DNA from: Hyparrhenia diplandra
Lineage: Eukaryota > Streptophyta > Magnoliopsida > Poales > Poaceae
Assembly (NCBI GenBank): GCA_015847255.1
Contig: JADLZK010009230.1
Coordinates: forward strand, 62,001 to 126,000
Direction of reading: 5' to 3'
DNA length: 64,000 nucleotides
Below, in pieces: positions 60,258 to 64,000 of this stretch (position 1 is its first letter; each line of letters starts with the position of its first letter). The notes beneath the pieces were generated by a model that saw only the letters and a list, made by a program, of their open reading frames with translations, was not told the origin of the DNA and did not search any database. A program made the translations under genes and the position numbers.

Positions 60258-60526
60258 GTAAGAACAAGCTGCTCCGTTCTCTCTCCCTATGTTTTTGTCC
60301 CCCTACCTATGCACAAGCAAAGCAAGCATAGTAGCGGCCAGCGTTGCACCCCTCCCTGCTGCCTTTTTCCTTTTCCCCTTCTCTAATTTGGTAAGACAAA
60401 TTATGGGGACAGTGGCTTCCCTCTCACCACCCCCTCTATTCTCCACTACTTGTGGCACTAATCCTTTACTTCTCTATACATCTCACGCATCAAGCAAGCA
60501 GCAGCCTTGATTCCTTTCTCCAGCGA

Positions 60527-62313
60527 GCTAGTGAAATCTCTATGTTTGGTTTTGGAAATTGATGACACACTTGTGGCACTAATCCTTTGCTCTAAGTGTG
60601 ACTTATGAGATAGGATTAGATGGATGATGAAGAGCATGATGATCATGAACATGGACGATGATGGTGGACATGATGGATCGTCAAGCTCGGTGATCGGCTT
60701 AAGAGGAACCCGGGAGATCAAGGCAAAGGTATCTTGATAGGGTTTTCCTTTCGGTGATCAAGACACGATAGAGCGTGTGATCACATTATAGGATAGATAG
60801 CCGACTATCAAGAGGGGATGCCGCGACAATCCTTTGGTGAAGTGCTTCTAGGTCCAATTGACTTGCATGTGCATTTAGGATTGAGAGCACTAATTTCGTT
60901 CTTGTCTAACCGATCGTGACATGCTAACACTCGTGCTCACGGGACACATTCGAAGTGTTGGCAACTCAAGACAAGAAGCGAAACTTGGAAAGACGACGAC
61001 CTTAACGATGAAGAGGAGCTTACGCGAATCGCTATTTGACGACGCTGGGCGGCCTGGCGCTGGCGCGCCAGCGCAGCGGGCAAAAGCTCAAATCGAGGCG
61101 CCGACGCGTCCGGCGGCTGCGGCCCGACGCGGCCAAAATCAATCCTCGCGTCGGGCGCCGTTTCAACCGAAATCCGACAACGCGTGGACAATCTGCGCCG
61201 ACGCGGCGCTGGGGCGCTGGCGCCAGGCAAGGCCGCACACGGGTCCGAAGAGCATGTCGGGGAGGCCCCCGCCGGACACGGCGCTGGCGCGGCCCGGCGC
61301 GCGCCTGGGCGTGTGCATTTGCGGGCGCCGACGGCGTCCGGCGCAGCGGCGAGAAAGCAACCTTTGGCCAACGGCTCTATTTCGACTTGGGGTCTATATA
61401 TAGTGGCTTGGCCAGTTCTTTGAGGCCTCTCTTGCACATTTGAACACTCTAACTTGCTTGTGAGCATTTGAGACTCCTCTCCACTCATCTCTCCATCCAT
61501 AGCTCGAATTCTTGGTGAGATTGAGAGTGATAGAAGTGCATTGCATTGGTGATTGCATCTAGAGGCACTTCATCCTTGGAGAAGCCGCGGGATTCTTGTT
61601 TTCTTGGGAATTTGCCCGGTTCCCTAGCGGCTTGGAGCAAGAGGCGGTGTTGAGCTCGATTGGAGCTTGTTCGAGGCCACACCGGTGGTTTGTGAGGGGT
61701 CATTCCTTACCCCGCGGGGGAGATTCGCGAAAGGAGCACTAGTGGATTGCTCGTGGCTTGTTGTACCCCTCTTGTGATTGGTGTGCTTGAGCTCCCACCG
61801 GGATTTGGCACCGGCCATTAAGCTTAGCAACCATCAAGTGGGTGTGTCGCCACAACGGGGACTAGCGTGCCGGCAAGCACGTGAACCTCGGTGAAAAATC
61901 ATCGTGTCATTTGTGCTAGCTCGTTGGAGATTTCTTGTACACGGTGATTGGCTTTCATCATCGACACTACACTGGTGGTATTGTATTCTAGCACCTCTTT
62001 GCTTTACTTCATTAGCATATCTTGTTAGGGTGCTAGTTAGTTTTCTTGCTAGGTTGTTTAGTTTGCTTAGCTTTGTTAGCTCCTAGAAGTAGAATTAGTT
62101 AGTCTTGCTTGTTCACCTAGGAGTAAAACTAGAGACATAGCCTTTATGTGGATTAGAGACAATAGAATTAAATTGTGGCTTGCTTAACTAGTTTGTTGCA
62201 TCGCTTATTTAGCTTTCGCCACCTTATTGTCTAACTCGGTTGTTTAGTGTTGTTGCAAGATTTTTTCAATAGGCTATTCACCTCCCCTCTAGCCATTAGG
62301 ACCTTTCAGCTAG
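60527..62313 (+). mobile_element. solo LTR of about 1.78 kb with perfect target-site duplication
   Basis: The sequence 60532-62308 starts TGAAATCTC and ends GACCTTTCA (terminal TGAAA/TTTCA). It is flanked by GCTAG at 60527-60531 and 62309-62313. TATATATA at 61395-61402 would be its TATA box. The long LTR with an AATAGGCTATTCACCTCCCC end resembles long-LTR copia (Maximus/SIRE-like) elements. No internal region is present, so unequal recombination between two LTRs has removed the body. GC-rich open frames at 60921-61443 lie within it and are not genes. Orientation is inferred from the TATA box and end sequence. Confidence 0.85.
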
Positions 62314-62522
62314 CAACCCATCGGTTCTTCCCGGTCGAGCTACACCTAAGGAGGCCACAAGGGCAAAAATGATATTTCCTTCATCTCATGTCCATCAGGT
62401 CAGCACAGGGATGCTTTCGACCTAAAAACAAGAGTTAAGGGACTAGATTGACCCTTTTGAAAGTTCGGGGACGAACTTGGCCCTTTGTGGAAAGTTGAGG
62501 GATGCATTTGGCTATTTTGCCT

Positions 62523-62900
62523 TTTATTTTCTTGACCCTGAGGGCGCTGAGATCTAGGATCATTTTCTGCATAACGTTGAGGACACTGGTTGCGTGGCGT
62601 GGACGTGGCGTCAGCTGGGCAGTGACCGTGGCGGCAAGACGTGTAACTTCAGGGCCAATTGCTACGGTGTCAAGCTCAGGCTCTACAAAACAAGAGGATA
62701 CCTCTAAGGGTGTATATGTAAATATTTTCTAAAAAAAAGGTTTAAAAATAAAAATTTCGGTTTGCGAAAATGTTGATGTGCGTCTAAAAAATACGAGAGA
62801 TGTATTCATAAGTTTATTTATAAAATTAAGGACATAAATACCATTCTATTGTCAAGTCGATTGTGTCGTGTTCCACGTGTCTCCAACACCCAACAGATGA
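62523..62900. other. intergenic
   Basis: No gene or repeat is recognised. The frame 62502-62732 overlaps the transposon border and has no domain. Confidence 0.35.
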
Positions 62901-63020
62901 CCTCCATGTTTCTAAACAAGTTGTTATGGTGTTGCCTTAAATCGATGTTTTAAAAAGACTTGCTACCTCCATGTTTCTAAACAAGTTGTTATGGTGTTGC
63001 CTTAAATCGATGTTTTAAAC
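62901..63020 (+). repeat. 65-bp-period tandem duplication
   Basis: CCTCCATGTTTCTAAACAAG..ATCGATGTTTTAAA occurs at 62901-62955 and again, apparently without mismatch, at 62966-63020. The two are separated by a 10-bp remainder (AAGACTTGCTA region). The near-identity means a recent duplication or an assembly artefact. Confidence 0.9.
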
Positions 63021-63702
63021 TTTGACTATAAATAAAGTCTTTTAGGTTGAGTTTTAAAATATGAAAGTGATGTAAGTAGATTCATCTTGAAACATTGTAT
63101 TAAAAGGTACTTTATGGCAATATATATATATTGTATTTTATAAAATATTTTATGTTAATGTCCAAAAGAATTTCCTTGAGGTAGTACACAATCCTTGCTC
63201 CCTCTCCAACTACTCCAGGCTTGGGTTTCCACCTTCCACCGGTAGGTATGCACCAAGCATCCGCCAAATGATTGATAATGAGTTTTGTTGAAACGTGCGC
63301 CTATCTATGCAGTAACTTTAGTGGGACGGTATGAGCAAGCGATACTTTTCTCCGTAGCCACGTAACTTTTGTTTTCGTTTTCTTGAAAAACAACTTTGAC
63401 CGGATATATATAGAAAAATACTAATATAAAAATTATCCATTTTTATAACAAATGTATTTGAGATACAAATGTTTTCTATAATCTAATCAAATTTACGGCA
63501 TGAAAAACAAAGAAACGACAAATATTTGAGAATAGAAGGAATACTACTATTCATATGATATATATTTCATGGTTACCAAAGCTAAGCATGTTTTGTCAAA
63601 AAAAAAAAGCTAAGCATAGAAAATTTCACGTGTCCTGCTTGGCTGATGGTTTGTACGATCGATAAGCTTTGTTACAATAGAGAGAAACACGAGCAGCATA
63701 TA
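63021..63702. other. intergenic
   Basis: AT-rich sequence without a recognised gene. A TA microsatellite lies at 63120-63131. Confidence 0.35.
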
Positions 63703-63865
63703 TGTAGAGCTAGGGGTGCAAAGGGGGTATTCGTGCACCTCCAAACCTCTTTAATTCAAATATGTGTACTACTTTTTTTAATTTGGATAAATAGTAAAAA
63801 TACTTGAACTAAAAAGAGATTTGGAGGGCACCTGGTTATCACCAATTTGCACCTCTATGTAGAGC
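63703..63865. mobile_element. hAT-type MITE with perfect 8-bp duplication
   Basis: The 147-bp element 63711-63857 starts TAGGGGTGCAAA and ends TTTGCACCTCTA, an inverted pair with one mismatch. A further inner inverted pair is CACCTCCAAACCTCTTT and AAAGAGATTTGGAGG. It is flanked by TGTAGAGC at 63703-63710 and 63858-63865. An 8-bp duplication with TAGGG-type ends is diagnostic of the hAT superfamily. Confidence 0.88.
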
Positions 63866-64000
63866 GGACGAGGAACTATATACTACTACTTCACATATGA
63901 GAAAATTTACTAGCTACTTAGTGCATTGGACACGCTGCCCTCATGTCTCATGATTTATTCTAGGATTTTCCCGGCGTTATGCATTAAGTGGTAGCCGATG

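Larger units (their letters stand above)
59887..62522. mobile_element. DNA transposon with 165-bp terminal inverted repeats (Mutator-like), containing nested insertions
   Basis: The left repeat 59887-60051 (GGCAAAATAGTCAAAG..TTTTTGCCCTTG) and the right repeat 62358-62522 are inverse copies over 165 bp with scattered mismatches. Long inverted repeats point to Mutator-like elements, which make 9-bp duplications. The flanks are TTTTTTTTT and TTTTATTTT, a weak match in low-complexity sequence. Without the solo LTR the element is about 850 bp and has no transposase. It carries a Stowaway remnant and about 270 bp of unrecognised sequence (60258-60526). Confidence 0.75.

Noticed and set aside
60921..61500. 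Overlapping open frames on both strands with Arg/Ala-rich products
   Set aside because: They lie inside the solo LTR and reflect GC-rich sequence without stop codons, not a gene.

Overview
This is a stretch of a grass (Poaceae) nuclear genome. The evidence is genes with steep GC-rich 5' ends, plant-type introns with GT..AG borders, Stowaway and hAT miniature elements of the kind common in grasses, and nested LTR retrotransposons of the Ty3/gypsy Tat and Tekay lineages. I cannot name the species.

Four host genes are recognisable. From left to right they are an ankyrin-repeat gene (minus, 2128-4907, two exons), a long coiled-coil protein of the BRANCHLESS TRICHOMES/USO1-like type (minus, 35746-38805, three exons), a DUF761 protein (plus, 44306-45008, TATA box upstream) and an intronless exocyst subunit EXO70 gene (minus, 49411-51479). 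They do not form a pathway; this is ordinary plant gene order. All four carry at least one single-base frameshift that breaks an otherwise intact reading frame. Three of the four EXO70 frameshifts are one extra C in a C run, so many of these breaks may be consensus errors rather than true pseudogenes.

Between the first two genes sits about 28 kb of nested retrotransposons. Element A (7369-30001, TSD TACGG) is a minus-strand Tat-type gypsy element. It is split by element C (16446-27229), a plus-strand Tekay chromovirus with 2.7-kb LTRs and a C-terminal chromodomain. Element B (30669-35474, TSD GTAAG) is a second, internally deleted member of A's family. Element A also carries a plus-strand (antisense) intron-containing gene of the putative gypsy-type transposon / Transposase_28-like kind. 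That gene has its own TATA box and sits next to an 80-bp minisatellite. It is the most unusual coding structure in the window.

The right third holds element D (52108-57890, TSD CATAC), a copia-like LTR element without recognisable genes, then a SINE (58557-58860). After these comes a DNA transposon with 165-bp terminal inverted repeats (59887-62522) that contains a Stowaway remnant and a 1.78-kb solo LTR with TSD GCTAG. A 65-bp-period tandem duplication and a 147-bp hAT MITE with a perfect 8-bp TSD (63703-63865) close the window. Two LINE reverse-transcriptase tails lie at the left edge.
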